Shown here piece by piece: positions 34,510 to 43,889 of a stretch of DNA of 64,000 nt. Each line of letters begins with the position of its first letter. Within the stretch, counting starts at the first letter, position 1. Where the stretch lies: assembly GCF_002250505.1 (NCBI RefSeq), contig NZ_NJGY01000002.1:900407-964406 (forward strand), in the 5' to 3' direction. Position numbers and translations under genes: made by a program. The stretch comes from Janthinobacterium sp. PC23-8 (GTDB lineage Bacteria > Pseudomonadota > Gammaproteobacteria > Burkholderiales > Burkholderiaceae_D). A model generated the notes under the pieces. The model had not been told where the DNA came from and searched no databases. It saw only the letters and a list, made by a program, of their open reading frames with translations.

Positions 34510-36096
34510 ATGAGCGAGACCACCATCGAACAGCTGCTGCAGCAGCATTTTTCCATCGATGCGCTGCAGCAGGCGCCGGCACCCCTGCAACAGGCGCTGG
34601 CCATGCTCGGCGGCTGGCTGGCCGGCGCGCGCGCAGTGCCGTATCCGCACCTGCCATTCGAGCAGTTGCTGGGGCAGTTGTCCGACACGCAGCTGCCTGC
34701 CGACGGCATGCCGGTGATGGCCTTCCTGCAAGAACTCGACAGCACGGTGCTGGCCAATACGGCCCAGCTGAACCACCCGCGCTATATCGGCCACATGACG
34801 CAGGCCCTGCCCTGGATCAGCGTGCTGGCCGAGGCGTTCACGGCCGCGCTGAACCAGAACCAGGTGAAGATCGAAACGGCGTATGTCTCGACCCTGATCG
34901 AAAAGCAGCTCCTGGGCTGGCTGCACCGCCAGGTGTACCGGCACGAGGACGCCGTCTACACGCAGGCCATGGCGGCCACCAGCGGCGCGCTGGGCAATGT
35001 CGTCAACGGCGGCACCATGGGCAACCTGACGGCGCTGGCCGTGGCGCTGGAACAGCAGTTGCCCGGCACGCGCAAGCGCGGCCTGTTTGCCACCATGCAA
35101 GAATCCGGCCACGCCGGCCTGGCCGTGATCGGCTCGGCGCGCAGCCATTATTCCATCAAAAAAGCGCTCGCCAGCCTGGGCCTCGGCGAGGCGGCGCTGC
35201 ACCTGGTGCCGGTCGAGCGCGACAACCGCATCGATCTCAACGCGCTCGAAGCGACGATTGCGCAGCTAAAGGCGCGCAAGATCAAAATCATCGCCATGGT
35301 TGGCATCGCGGGAACCACCGAAACCGGCGCCATCGATCCGCTGGCGGCAATGGCCGCCATTGCCGCGCGCGAAGCGATCTGGTTCCATGTCGACGCGGCC
35401 TGGGGCGGCGCCCTGCTGGTCGCCGAGCAATACCGCCCTCTGTACCAGGGCATCGAACTGGCCGACTCGGTGGTGATCGACGGCCATAAACTGCTGTGGG
35501 TGCCGATGGCGCAAAGCATGGTGTTATTCAAGAGCAGCGCCAGCCTGAACCTGCTGAAACACAACGCCAACTACATTTTGCGCGACAACTCGGGCGACCT
35601 GGGCCAGACTTCGCTGGAAGGCTCGCGCCGTTTTGACGCCCTGAAACTGTGGACTTCGTTCAAGGTGCTGGGCGTGTCGGGCTATACCACCTTGCTGCGG
35701 CAGGCGGCCACCTTGAGCCAGCAGATGCAGGACCTGCTGATTGATCAGCAGGACTTCGAGCTGGTCACGCGTTCCGACACCTTTATCCTGACCTACCGTT
35801 ATGTGCCCACGCAGTTGCGCCAGCGCATGGACCTGTTGCTGGCCGCTGGCGAGCTTGAGGCGGCGCTGGCGCTGAACCAGCAGCTCAACACTCTCAACGC
35901 CAGGCTGCAGAACCGGCAGAAGGCCGAAGGCCAGAGTTTTGTCTCGCGCACCGTGCTCGAATCGACGCGCTATCCTGGCCCCACCACCGTGCTGCGCGTG
36001 GTGATGACCAACGTCAATACCGGGCCGCAGCACTTGCGCGCCATCCTCGGCGAACAGCGCGCCATCGGGCAGGCGCTGGTGGAGCAATTGGGCTGA
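34510..36096 (+). CDS. PLP-dependent group II amino acid decarboxylase
   Basis: The 528-residue product has the group II decarboxylase fold: HPRYIGHMTQALP near the N-terminus, an H-V-D-A-A-W-G-G block (FHVDAAWGGALL) and the PLP lysine in VVIDGHKLLW (Lys327). Glutamate, aspartate and aromatic decarboxylases share this plan. Its length and HPRYIGHM region recall the PanP-type aspartate 1-decarboxylases that supply beta-alanine, but this was not tested. It follows trpS by four bases. Confidence 0.82.
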   Translation: MSETTIEQLLQQHFSIDALQQAPAPLQQALAMLGGWLAGARAVPYPHLPFEQLLGQLSDTQLPADGMPVMAFLQELDSTVLANTAQLNHPRYIGHMTQALPWISVLAEAFTAALNQNQVKIETAYVSTLIEKQLLGWLHRQVYRHEDAVYTQAMAATSGALGNVVNGGTMGNLTALAVALEQQLPGTRKRGLFATMQESGHAGLAVIGSARSHYSIKKALASLGLGEAALHLVPVERDNRIDLNALEATIAQLKARKIKIIAMVGIAGTTETGAIDPLAAMAAIAAREAIWFHVDAAWGGALLVAEQYRPLYQGIELADSVVIDGHKLLWVPMAQSMVLFKSSASLNLLKHNANYILRDNSGDLGQTSLEGSRRFDALKLWTSFKVLGVSGYTTLLRQAATLSQQMQDLLIDQQDFELVTRSDTFILTYRYVPTQLRQRMDLLLAAGELEAALALNQQLNTLNARLQNRQKAEGQSFVSRTVLESTRYPGPTTVLRVVMTNVNTGPQHLRAILGEQRAIGQALVEQLG

Positions 36097-36125
36097 CGCG
36101 GCGAGGCCTTCCTGTTAGGTAGGGC

Positions 36126-36155
36126 GTTGCTGGCATCCATTCCGACGCCAGCAAC
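36126..36155. terminator. Hairpin between convergent genes
   Basis: GTTGCTGGC (36126-36134) and GCCAGCAAC (36147-36155) form a perfect 9-bp stem with a 12-nt loop. No T-tract follows on either strand, so termination here is uncertain. The rest of the 199-bp gap shows nothing else. Confidence 0.4.
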
Positions 36156-36295
36156 TTGCGGACAGTTCACATCCGCCCCATCCAATTCCAGCGGCTTTGC
36201 AGGCTGTTCATCACGCATCGTTAAATCAAAGGCTTGCGCTTTGATCGCCCGCATCGCCGCCTTGACGGAAGCGGGCAGGCCTCAGTTGCAGTCCA

Positions 36296-37519
36296 CTAAA
36301 AATAGTACCCAGCCTGCAAATTGACCCGATGGTTGACGCCATCATACTTGGCCGGGGTCGAGGCAAGGCCGCCAAAATCCGGTCCCATGTAGGGCTGGTG
36401 CCTGCCCGCCATAAAGTCGGTGTAGAAGTACCATTTGCCGGCACTAAAGCTCATCCCGGTCACGTTTTGCAGCGAGTCCTTGTAGTTGCCGACACGCTTT
36501 TTCAGCATGCTGAAATCATTGTAAATCTTGAACCCGGTGAACGGACCGATGGACCCCGCAATGTCATAGCTGACGTTGGCGATAAAGATATCGCCCTTGG
36601 CCGCCACCGGATACGGATAGCCGAATGCACCGAGCATCACGAAGCTGTTCGGATCCAGGCCGCCGTAGGTCTGGCTAGCCGTATGCCTGGTATTGTAGTT
36701 GTAGCGCAGTGCTTCGAGCATGATGCCGACCGGACCAAAAGTGCCTTTGTAGTGGACCGCGAACGCATTGCGGCGCGACGTCTGGTTGGCGCCGTTGTCG
36801 ATTTCGCCGGTCAGGGCGGACAAGCCGACCTCCTGCTTTTCACCGGGACCGACGTGCCAGGCGACGCGTCCGACCAGGGTATTGTGCTCACTGTCCTTTT
36901 GACCAGTGCCATAGCCCTGCGCACTCTCGTCCGCAACGATATTGTACGAATAACGGTTCGATTTCCTGGCCGTGTTGGAACTGCCGCCATACGATCCGCC
37001 ATCGCGCGGATAGAAACCGAGCTGCCATTCCATCGGGCCAGGCTTGCTGGCATACGTCACGCCCAGGTCATACGTGTCTTCAAAGCCGGTGTAAAACGAG
37101 ATCGACTCGTAGAAGTTATTGGAGGCAAACGGCTGCAGGCCAAACGGAATCTTGTCCAGCCCGACGTGCACCGTGCTCTTGTCCGCAAAGCGCGTGCCGA
37201 CCCAGCCGTGATGCAGGAAATGCTGATTATAGTCGCCCTGCCCCTTCGGGTAGTCGTTGTAGCGGTATTGAGCGGAACCGATCCACTGGCCATCGTCGTA
37301 GTTGACGTCCAGGCGCGCCGTGTCCAGCCCGAAGAAACCGTGGGGATGGTCGGCCTGCCAATTCTTGTACACGTAATTAAAACGGATCGCCCCGCCGATG
37401 CTCAGTGGCGATTGCACCGGTGACGGGGCCGCATCCTCGGCATATGCGGTAACGCTGGCCAGCATGGCCGCTGCGCACAGCGAGCGGCACCAAAAACCTT
37501 TGATCAAATTCACGTGCAT
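36296..37519 (-). CDS. Outer-membrane porin associated with betaine-type uptake
   Basis: The 407-residue product has a signal peptide (cleavage near TAYAED) and a beta-barrel pattern rich in alternating aromatic residues, ending NLQAGYYF with a terminal Phe. The plan fits a large porin of the phosphate/substrate-specific type. It is the last gene of the proVWX operon (57 bp after the second binding-protein gene), so a role in outer-membrane entry of betaine or related quaternary amines is inferred. GGGGAAATC ahead of ATG 37517-37519 sets the start. Confidence 0.8.
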   Translation of the reverse strand: MHVNLIKGFWCRSLCAAAMLASVTAYAEDAAPSPVQSPLSIGGAIRFNYVYKNWQADHPHGFFGLDTARLDVNYDDGQWIGSAQYRYNDYPKGQGDYNQHFLHHGWVGTRFADKSTVHVGLDKIPFGLQPFASNNFYESISFYTGFEDTYDLGVTYASKPGPMEWQLGFYPRDGGSYGGSSNTARKSNRYSYNIVADESAQGYGTGQKDSEHNTLVGRVAWHVGPGEKQEVGLSALTGEIDNGANQTSRRNAFAVHYKGTFGPVGIMLEALRYNYNTRHTASQTYGGLDPNSFVMLGAFGYPYPVAAKGDIFIANVSYDIAGSIGPFTGFKIYNDFSMLKKRVGNYKDSLQNVTGMSFSAGKWYFYTDFMAGRHQPYMGPDFGGLASTPAKYDGVNHRVNLQAGYYF

Positions 37520-37576
37520 GATTTCCCCTGGTATTTTATTTTTTCGTAGAATATTTCTGACTGGCATTATCCACTA

Positions 37577-38329
37577 CTATTTGGCGCCCGCTTCCAGGCG
37601 TTTCAGATAAGCCGCTTCCAGCTTGGCGATGTCGACTTTTTTCAACTCGGCGTCAAAAGCTTCCTGCAGCGCCTTGCCGGCCGCAGTGCGGCGGAAGCAG
37701 ACGTGCAGCGTGTTTTCAGTCAGCAAATGATCACTGAACATCACGCTGTCCTTGGCGGCGCTGCGCATCGTCAGGTAACGCAGCACCAGTTTGTCGATGA
37801 CGATGCCGGGGATCTTTTTACCCACCAGCTTGCGTACGTTATTTGTATCGCTGCTGACCGTATCGACTTGCTGCTTGCCCTGCTTCACGGCGGCGTCGAA
37901 CTCGGCGCTATTGGCATAACCTTCCACCACGCCAATCTTGAACGCCGCCAGGTCGCTGGTGGCTTTCCATGGCACCGGCGCATCCTTCAGGTAACCGATT
38001 CCCGTTTCACTCTTTCCTATCGGCTGCGACAGGTAGCACTTGGTCTGCGCCCTTTCAGCCGTGTAATACGCCGGGAAATAGCCGGCATACCCGGGCTCGG
38101 CCTCGCCTTTGGCCACCGCTTCCTTCCATTCGAAAAACCTGACCTTGATGCTGTTGCCCAGCCGCTTTTCCACTTCCGCGATGACGCTGCTGGACAGACC
38201 ATCTCCAGGCAGGGACGCACCGGTAAACGGCATCCACTCCAGGCTGGCCAGCTGCAGGGTGGTTGCCGGCTCCGCCGCGAACGCTTGCAGTGAAACCGTG
38301 AAGGCTGTTACGGCAATGATTTTTTTCAT
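37577..38329 (-). CDS. Periplasmic binding protein, SBP family 3-like
   Basis: The 250-residue product has a signal peptide (MKKIIAVTAFTVSLQAFAAE) and a type-II binding fold (LQLASLEWMPFTGASLPGDG, FKIGVVEGYANS). Family-3 proteins bind amino acids or related small solutes. It sits in the proVWX operon between proX and the porin, where a second binding protein is not expected for a ProU-type system; it may widen the substrate range or act as a sensor. The start is ATG 38327-38329 with GGAG upstream. Confidence 0.82.
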   Translation of the reverse strand: MKKIIAVTAFTVSLQAFAAEPATTLQLASLEWMPFTGASLPGDGLSSSVIAEVEKRLGNSIKVRFFEWKEAVAKGEAEPGYAGYFPAYYTAERAQTKCYLSQPIGKSETGIGYLKDAPVPWKATSDLAAFKIGVVEGYANSAEFDAAVKQGKQQVDTVSSDTNNVRKLVGKKIPGIVIDKLVLRYLTMRSAAKDSVMFSDHLLTENTLHVCFRRTAAGKALQEAFDAELKKVDIAKLEAAYLKRLEAGAK

Positions 38330-38384
38330 TTTTTTCTCCGACCACATTAATGAACATCCGCCGGGGAGCGCTCGGCAGGCGGCC

Positions 38385-39407
38385 TTATTTTTTTGCTGCA
38401 GCCCGCGCCGCCGTCAGCCAGCCATCGTAGATGCGCTGCTTGGCCTTGATCCACGCGGCAACGTGACGATCGATGTCCGCCGAAGTGTTCTCGCCTTCAT
38501 GCATGCGGAAATTCTGCGCATTGATGTCATTCACGTCGATATTGACCAGCTCGAAGAACTTCGCGGCCGCAGGATTAGCCTGTGCGAATGCCTTGCTGGT
38601 CATTACATGCTGCGTATTTGCCACGAAGCCGTAGTCTTTTCCGTTAGGCAGTTTCGTGCTGACCGCTGGATTGTCCGGTTGCGCAGAAAACGGTACTTCC
38701 AGCCAAACCACGTCCTTGCCCGGCACCAGCACGGAACTCACGTAGTACGGAGTCCACGTGTAATAAAGGATGGGTTTGCCTTCCTTGTAGCGGGTAAAGA
38801 CATCGGCCATCAGTGCGGCATATGATCCTTGCTTGTGCGTCACCGTGGCGCGCAATTTGTAGGCGTCGAGCTGGTATTCGATGGCTTTCTCGCAGCCCCA
38901 GCCCGGCGTGCAGCCGGCCAGGTCGGCCTTGCCGTCACCGTCCGCGTCAAACAATTTCGCAATCGCCGGGTCTTTCAGTTGCGCGATATTGGTGATCTTG
39001 TATTTGTCGGCGGTTTTTTTGTCGATCAAATACCCCTGCAGCGCGTTCGAGGTGATCACGCCTTTGCGCACCAGCTTTTCATCCCCGCCGGCGCTCTGGT
39101 AGAACGGATCTTGCAACGGTTGCCACTGTGCCGCCATGAAGGTGCCGTCACCGTTGGCTATCGCCACGTGGGCGGTGGCGTACTCGACTTCCGATGTGCG
39201 CTTGACGTCGTAGCCCAGGTCTTTCAGTCCCTGGATCACTACCCTGGTCTGGAACGCTTCCTCCTGCTGTGCCGTCTGCACGGGAACCACAACCACCCCT
39301 TTGCCGGGTGTCAGAGACTGGGCGCCGGCCGCCCCCGTGATCAGCGCCAGCGCTGCCGATGCGAAGCCCATTTGCATGAAGCCGCGCGCAATGATTCCTT
39401 GTTTCAT
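38385..39407 (-). CDS. proX: Glycine betaine/L-proline ABC transporter, substrate-binding protein
   Basis: The 340-residue product has a signal peptide (cleavage near GAAGAQ) and the ProX/OpuAC fold with KGVVVVPVQTAQQEEAFQ and TPGWGCEKAIEYQLDAY. It delivers glycine betaine or related compounds to ProVW. GGGGGATGA precedes ATG 39405-39407. It lies 49 bp downstream of proW. The aromatic cage that would settle the ligand (betaine, carnitine or choline) was not modelled. Confidence 0.9.
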   Translation of the reverse strand: MKQGIIARGFMQMGFASAALALITGAAGAQSLTPGKGVVVVPVQTAQQEEAFQTRVVIQGLKDLGYDVKRTSEVEYATAHVAIANGDGTFMAAQWQPLQDPFYQSAGGDEKLVRKGVITSNALQGYLIDKKTADKYKITNIAQLKDPAIAKLFDADGDGKADLAGCTPGWGCEKAIEYQLDAYKLRATVTHKQGSYAALMADVFTRYKEGKPILYYTWTPYYVSSVLVPGKDVVWLEVPFSAQPDNPAVSTKLPNGKDYGFVANTQHVMTSKAFAQANPAAAKFFELVNIDVNDINAQNFRMHEGENTSADIDRHVAAWIKAKQRIYDGWLTAARAAAKK

Positions 39408-39456
39408 ATGTTCATCCCCCTTGGTTAACATCATCGAATTTTTATTGAACGAAGGT

Positions 39457-40521
39457 TCAGGCACCTTTGCGTACCTGCCCCATCGATTGCGTCATGCGGT
39501 CGAGCACGATCGCCATCAGCACGATGCCCACTCCCCCCACCGTCGCCAGCCCCATGTCGAGCCGGCCGATCCCGCGCAACACCATCTGCCCCAGGCCACC
39601 GACCGCGATCATCGATGCAATGACCACCATCGACAGCGACAGCATCAGGGCCTGGTTGACCCCCGCCATGATGGTGGGCAGCGCCAGCGGCAGTTGGACC
39701 CGCACCAGCAATTGCCACGGCGAGGCGCCAAACGAGCGCGACGCCTCGATCAGGTCGGGACGCACCTGGCGTATGCCCAGATTGGTCAGGCGTATCAGCG
39801 GCGCCAGCGCGAAGATGATGGTGACTACCACGCCAGGCACGTTGCCGATACCGAACAACATCACCACCGGCACCAGATAGACAAAGGCCGGCGTGGTCTG
39901 CATCGCGTCCAGCCCGGGCCGCATCACCTCCTGCAAGCGGTCGCTGCGTGCCACCGCGATCCCCAGCGGCAACCCGATCAGGATGCAGAAGATGAGCGAG
40001 GTCAGCACCAGCGCCAGCGTGACCATGGCTTCCGACCAGGCGCCGATCAGGCCAATGAGGACAAACGCTATCACGCTGCCGATGGCCAGCTTGCGCCCGT
40101 TCACCCGCCAGGCGATCAGGAAGATCAGCAACAACATCAACAGTTGCGGCATCGATTGCAGGCCAAGCTCCACGCTGCTCAGGAGATAGTTGATCGGCAC
40201 GCGTATCGCCTGGAACGCCGGCCGGAAGTGCGTCACCACCCAGCTCAGCGCCAGGCCCACCCAGTCGCTCAGGGGGATCACGGCGTCATTGAAGGGATGC
40301 CACCAGTCGATGCCGGTGGACACCGCACTATGAGCTGCGCCCAGGAAATCATTGCTCGCTGCGGCCGGCGCCGCGCCCCACTGGTCGACCGGGGCGGACG
40401 CCGCCGCGATGGCCGCGTCGGAAACCGCCGCACTGGCGGAATCGGAAACCGCTGCGCTGGCGGCATCGGAAGCCGCCGCGCTGGCGGCCTGTGCAACGGG
40501 CTGCGCTATGGAAGTGCTCAT
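39457..40521 (-). CDS. proW: Glycine betaine/proline ABC transporter, permease
   Basis: The 354-residue permease has several membrane helices and the EAA loop that contacts the ATPase ([25 protein letters not shown] is the region). Its N-terminal cytoplasmic or periplasmic tail is Ala/Ser-rich and contains three 8-residue repeats encoded by a 24-bp tandem repeat (40415-40486). A long N-terminal tail is also found in E. coli ProW. It starts 43 bp after proV; the start ATG 40519-40521 begins [11 protein letters not shown]. Confidence 0.92.
   Translation of the reverse strand: MSTSIAQPVAQAASAAASDAASAAVSDSASAAVSDAAIAAASAPVDQWGAAPAAASNDFLGAAHSAVSTGIDWWHPFNDAVIPLSDWVGLALSWVVTHFRPAFQAIRVPINYLLSSVELGLQSMPQLLMLLLIFLIAWRVNGRKLAIGSVIAFVLIGLIGAWSEAMVTLALVLTSLIFCILIGLPLGIAVARSDRLQEVMRPGLDAMQTTPAFVYLVPVVMLFGIGNVPGVVVTIIFALAPLIRLTNLGIRQVRPDLIEASRSFGASPWQLLVRVQLPLALPTIMAGVNQALMLSLSMVVIASMIAVGGLGQMVLRGIGRLDMGLATVGGVGIVLMAIVLDRMTQSMGQVRKGA
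40415..40486 (-). repeat. Three 24-bp tandem repeats in proW
   Basis: Three adjacent 24-bp units (40415-40438, 40439-40462, 40463-40486) keep the reading frame and encode [16 protein letters not shown] and ASAAVSDA. Copy number could vary by slippage without frameshift. Confidence 0.8.
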
Positions 40522-40564
40522 GAATAGTTTCTCCTTATTTGAACTTGTTCGAACTTGTGTGAAC

Positions 40565-41803
40565 TTAGGCCTTGACCTGCACCACATTCGACGGCTCGTG
40601 CACCGGCGCCCCCGATCGCTGCCCCAGGAACTCCAGCACGCGGGACTTGCTGACCGCGCCCATATAGCGTCCGCCGGCATCGCAGATCGGCACGTCGTGC
40701 GGGCAGTTGGCCAGCGGCCCGTAGAGATCCGAGACCGGCGTGTCCGCCGCCAGGCTCGATGTGTTGGGCAAGAACGCGTTGCGCAGCCTTGGCTGACTAT
40801 TGCCGCGCAACTCCTGTTCGAGCGCATCGATCGACACCACGCCCTGGAACTTGCGGCCACGGTCCACCACATAACCGTACTGGCAGCCATTGGCCGTCAA
40901 CTGCGCCAGCACCTCGCGCACATCCTGCGTGTCCAGTTCGACGATGGCTTCGGCCCGCATGTCCGAGACGTCCACGGCCGTAAACAGATTGGTGACGTTG
41001 ACGTTCTTGAAGAAGGAGCGCACATAATCGTTGGCGGGATTCTTGATGATGTCTTCCGCCGTCCCGACCTGTACCACCACCCCGCCTTCCATGATGGCGA
41101 TCCGGTCGCCGATCCGGAACGCTTCCTCGATGTCGTGCGAAATGAAGATGATGGTGCGTTTATCGTTGCGCTGCAGTTTGATCAGCTCTCCTTGCATCTC
41201 GTAGCGGATCAGCGGATCCAGGGCCGAGAATGCCTCATCCATCAACAGCACCGAGGGATCGTTGGCCAGCGCGCGGGCCAGGCCCACGCGCTGCTGCATC
41301 CCGCCAGACAGTTCATGCGGGTAGCTGTGGGCGCGCGCGCCCAGGCCAACCTGGTCGAGCGCCTGCTGCGCTTTTTTATCGCGCACCGCACGCGGCACGC
41401 CGGCCAGTTCAAGCCCGAACCCGGCGTTCTGCAGCACCGTCAGATGGGGCATCAGCGCGAACGACTGGAACACCATGCTGATGTGCCGCCGCCGCAGTTC
41501 GCGCAACTGTGCTTCCGACATGCTGGCGATATCGACGCCGTCGAATATGACCTGGCCCGACGTCGGTGCGGTCAGCCGGTTGAGCAGCCGCACCAGGGTC
41601 GACTTCCCCGAACCGGACAGCCCCATCACGACGAAGATCTCCCCCTCATAGACCGTAAACGACGCATCGTTCACCCCCAGCGTCTGCCCGGTCCGGGCAA
41701 AGATCTCGGCCTTGTCCACGCCCTGGCGGACCAGCTTCATGGCATCTTCCGGTCGGTCACCGAAGACCTTGTACAGATTCTTGACGATTAGTCGTTCTTT
41801 CAT
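40565..41803 (-). CDS. proV: Glycine betaine/proline ABC transporter, ATPase
   Basis: The 412-residue ATPase has Walker [11 protein letters not shown], signature [15 protein letters not shown], Walker [13 protein letters not shown] and two C-terminal CBS domains (from about residue 275) that in homologs sense ionic strength. Several in-frame ATGs lie within 50 bases; ATG 41801-41803 was chosen because GGGGATGG is well placed ahead of it. It is the first gene of proV-proW-proX-SBP-porin and is divergent from the gbdR-like gene, with a GTCGCAA-type motif 106 bp upstream. Confidence 0.93.
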   Translation of the reverse strand: MKERLIVKNLYKVFGDRPEDAMKLVRQGVDKAEIFARTGQTLGVNDASFTVYEGEIFVVMGLSGSGKSTLVRLLNRLTAPTSGQVIFDGVDIASMSEAQLRELRRRHISMVFQSFALMPHLTVLQNAGFGLELAGVPRAVRDKKAQQALDQVGLGARAHSYPHELSGGMQQRVGLARALANDPSVLLMDEAFSALDPLIRYEMQGELIKLQRNDKRTIIFISHDIEEAFRIGDRIAIMEGGVVVQVGTAEDIIKNPANDYVRSFFKNVNVTNLFTAVDVSDMRAEAIVELDTQDVREVLAQLTANGCQYGYVVDRGRKFQGVVSIDALEQELRGNSQPRLRNAFLPNTSSLAADTPVSDLYGPLANCPHDVPICDAGGRYMGAVSKSRVLEFLGQRSGAPVHEPSNVVQVKA

Positions 41804-42115
41804 TTCTGCCATCCCCATTGATTGCCGGCTGCACAAACTGGCGCTGCGCATGACGGCGTGTGATTGCTTTGGAATTCCACATCTGGACTACAAGATACAC
41901 TGCCCCTTTGTCGCAAATTGTCCGATTCCGACATCCTGTTGACCACGTGCGTCAGCTTTGTTTCGCGCCGCGCCGCGCCCTGAAAGCGCAGCGGGCACAA
42001 CACTTGCATGAAGAAACGGTGCGGCCCCGGTCACGCACCGACACAGTGCGGTGGCGCAGTTTCAGGGAGCCAATTGCGCGTTTCCGATCACCCGCCCCTG
42101 CCAAGGAGACTGACC
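41804..42115. promoter_or_regulatory. Divergent control region of proV and the gbdR-like gene
   Basis: This 312-bp gap has no credible gene. It contains TGTCGCAAATTGTCCG at 41909-41924, similar to sites upstream of the BCCT, gbcA and purU genes. AAGGAGA at 42103-42109 is the ribosome site of the regulator. Confidence 0.5.
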
Positions 42116-43129
42116 TTGTTGAACACGCGACCTGCCGCCAGGCGCAAGCTATCGGTCAGCTTTATCGTCGCCCCGAACTTCACGCTGCTGGCATTTTCCG
42201 CCTTCATCGACACGCTGCGCCTGGCGGCCGACGACGGCGACCGCAGCCGGCCCATCCACTGTGAATGGGCGCTGCTTAGTCACGACATGCGTCCTGTCAA
42301 ATCGAGTTGCGGGGTGGAGATCACGCCCACGACACAACTGGACGCGCCGGCCCGGTTTGACTACATCGTGGTGGTGGGGGGCCTGCTGCACGGGCTCAGG
42401 TTGCCGACGGCGCAGAACGATTACCTGCGCGCGGCCGCCGCCGCCCATGTGCCGCTGGTGGGAATCTGCACCGGCAGCTTCGCGCTGGCGCGCCTGGGCC
42501 TGATGCAGGGCCGGCGCAGTTGCGTGAGCTGGTATGTGTACGACAACTTCCGCAACGAGTTCCCGGACCTGGAAGTGAGCTCGGACGAATTGTTCATCGA
42601 CGACACGGACCGGCTGACCTGCGCCGGCGGCACCAGCGTGGTCCACCTGGCAGCCTTCCTGGTCGAACGTCACTGCGACAAGGCGCGCGCCGCCAAAGCG
42701 CTGCGCATCATGATTGAGCACGCGCCGCTCCCGGCCGGGACGCCGCAGCCGCAGCCACTGTTCATCAGGGAGGCCGGCGACTTCCGCGTGCGCAAGGCCA
42801 TGCTGCTGATCGAACGCCATTTGTCCGATCCCTTGCCCGCCGAGCTCATTGCGCAGCACGTCAACGTCAGCGTGCGCCACCTGGAGCGCTTGTTCCAGAA
42901 CGAACTGGGGACGAGCCCGCTGGCCTTCGCCTTCGAATTGCGCCTCAACAACGCCTACAACCTGCTGATCACCACCAGGAACCCGATCATCGACATCGCA
43001 CTGCAATGCGGCTTCCTGTCCAACTCGCACTTCTCGCGCTGCTTCCGTAGTGCGCATGGCAAGACGCCATCCCAGGTGCGGGAGCAGGAATCGGCGCGCA
43101 AGGCGGCGCCGGCGTTGGTTCTGGTGTGA
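42116..43129 (+). CDS. gbdR: GbdR-like AraC-family regulator with amidotransferase-like domain
   Basis: The 337-residue product has an N-terminal class I glutamine amidotransferase-like (DJ-1/PfpI) domain with the degenerate nucleophile elbow GICTGSFALARLGLMQGRR. Its C-terminal AraC-type double HTH (about 240-330) ends in IALQCGFLSNSHFSRCFRSAHGKTPSQVR. This is the GbdR/CdhR/ArgR subgroup; GbdR of Pseudomonas activates betaine and dimethylglycine catabolism. The start is TTG 42116 with AAGGAGA six bases ahead; an ATG at 42008 lacks a ribosome site. The symbol rests on family plus location inside the betaine island. Confidence 0.8.
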   Translation: MLNTRPAARRKLSVSFIVAPNFTLLAFSAFIDTLRLAADDGDRSRPIHCEWALLSHDMRPVKSSCGVEITPTTQLDAPARFDYIVVVGGLLHGLRLPTAQNDYLRAAAAAHVPLVGICTGSFALARLGLMQGRRSCVSWYVYDNFRNEFPDLEVSSDELFIDDTDRLTCAGGTSVVHLAAFLVERHCDKARAAKALRIMIEHAPLPAGTPQPQPLFIREAGDFRVRKAMLLIERHLSDPLPAELIAQHVNVSVRHLERLFQNELGTSPLAFAFELRLNNAYNLLITTRNPIIDIALQCGFLSNSHFSRCFRSAHGKTPSQVREQESARKAAPALVLV

Positions 43130-43487
43130 CGGCGCGATAGCAAGCCGGGTCGAAGCAGCCGCTCGCGCCGGCATGCAAGCCGCGCCGGTTCCGGTTCCGG
43201 CTCCGGTTCCAGTTCCGGTTCCGCAATGATCTACATGCTGCGCCGCCTTGGCGCACCGCCTTGGCGCAGCGGTAATCGAAGCGCACGGATAGAGGGCGGC
43301 AAAAAACGCACTCCAGCGTACAGTCGCGCCGCAGCCGGGCGCGCAACGTGGTCATTGCGCAACAAGTCGATGATCGTGAGGTTCCCGACGCGGCTTTTTT
43401 GTCGCCTGCCAGGGCCTTGCTGCGGCGCTGGCTTTCCGCCGCGTCAGCGCCGTCCAGCAGTGCGTGGCAAATGCCACGCATACCCGC
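43130..43487. other. Intergenic region with a hexamer repeat and a hairpin
   Basis: This 358-bp gap between the convergent regulator and FolB-like genes contains six CCGGTT-type hexamers (43185-43220) and the hairpin GCGTGGC-AAAT-GCCACGC (43461-43478), which may end the minus-strand unit. A minus-strand open frame across it has an Arg/Asn-rich low-complexity product and is not accepted as a gene. Confidence 0.5.
43185..43220 (+). repeat. Six CCGGTT-type hexamer repeats
   Basis: Units in order: CCGGTT, CCGGTT, CCGGCT, CCGGTT, CCAGTT, CCGGTT. It is a simple tandem repeat in a non-coding gap. Confidence 0.75.
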
Positions 43488-43889
43488 TCACACCAGGTGG
43501 GCGGGCGCCCGGGCCGGAGAAAACCACAAGGCGTGTTCGGCGCGCGACAGCGCCATCCGCAATCCCACGCCGCGCGCCTGCGGGCAGGCCTGGGGCTTGG
43601 ACAGCGCCACGTCCAGCCAGACGATGCCGGGATCGGAAGCGAAGACGAAATCGGCCAGCTCGCGCAGCCGGGTTTCCAGCAACGGCGTGTGCGGCGCGGC
43701 CGGCCATTGCTCCCTGATCCAGCGCACGATGGGCCGGTGATCGATGCAGCCGCCACCGGCCGACATGGTCAGGTTGACCCGTACCGGCTGGAACTGGCGC
43801 TCATGCTCCCAGATGCCGACCCGCAGGCGGGTCTCCAGGTTGGTGATGGCAACGACCGAACCTTTCAGCCAGCCCGGCAAGTCCATCAT
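43488..43889 (-). CDS. FolB-like (dihydroneopterin aldolase family) protein 1
   Basis: The 133-residue product is a small T-fold protein. RVGIWEHERQFQPVRVNLTM matches the start of the FolB strand with its catalytic Glu, and VALSKPQACPQARGVGLRM matches the LSKPGA block with its catalytic Lys. The catalytic Tyr region reads GGCIDHRPIVRWI, with Ile where FolB has Tyr. FolB makes the pterin precursor of folate; the altered Tyr and the betaine-island location suggest a modified or folate-binding role. ATG 43887-43889 overlaps the upstream stop codon (ATGA), implying coupling to the YbaK-like gene. Confidence 0.72.
   Translation of the reverse strand: MMDLPGWLKGSVVAITNLETRLRVGIWEHERQFQPVRVNLTMSAGGGCIDHRPIVRWIREQWPAAPHTPLLETRLRELADFVFASDPGIVWLDVALSKPQACPQARGVGLRMALSRAEHALWFSPARAPAHLV

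Noticed and set aside
43185-43220. Possible CRISPR-like array
   Set aside because: Units are six bases with no spacers.
42987-43481. Minus-strand open frame of 164 codons across the hexamer repeats
   Set aside because: The product is low in complexity because of the repeats and runs antisense into the regulator gene; no ribosome site was seen.
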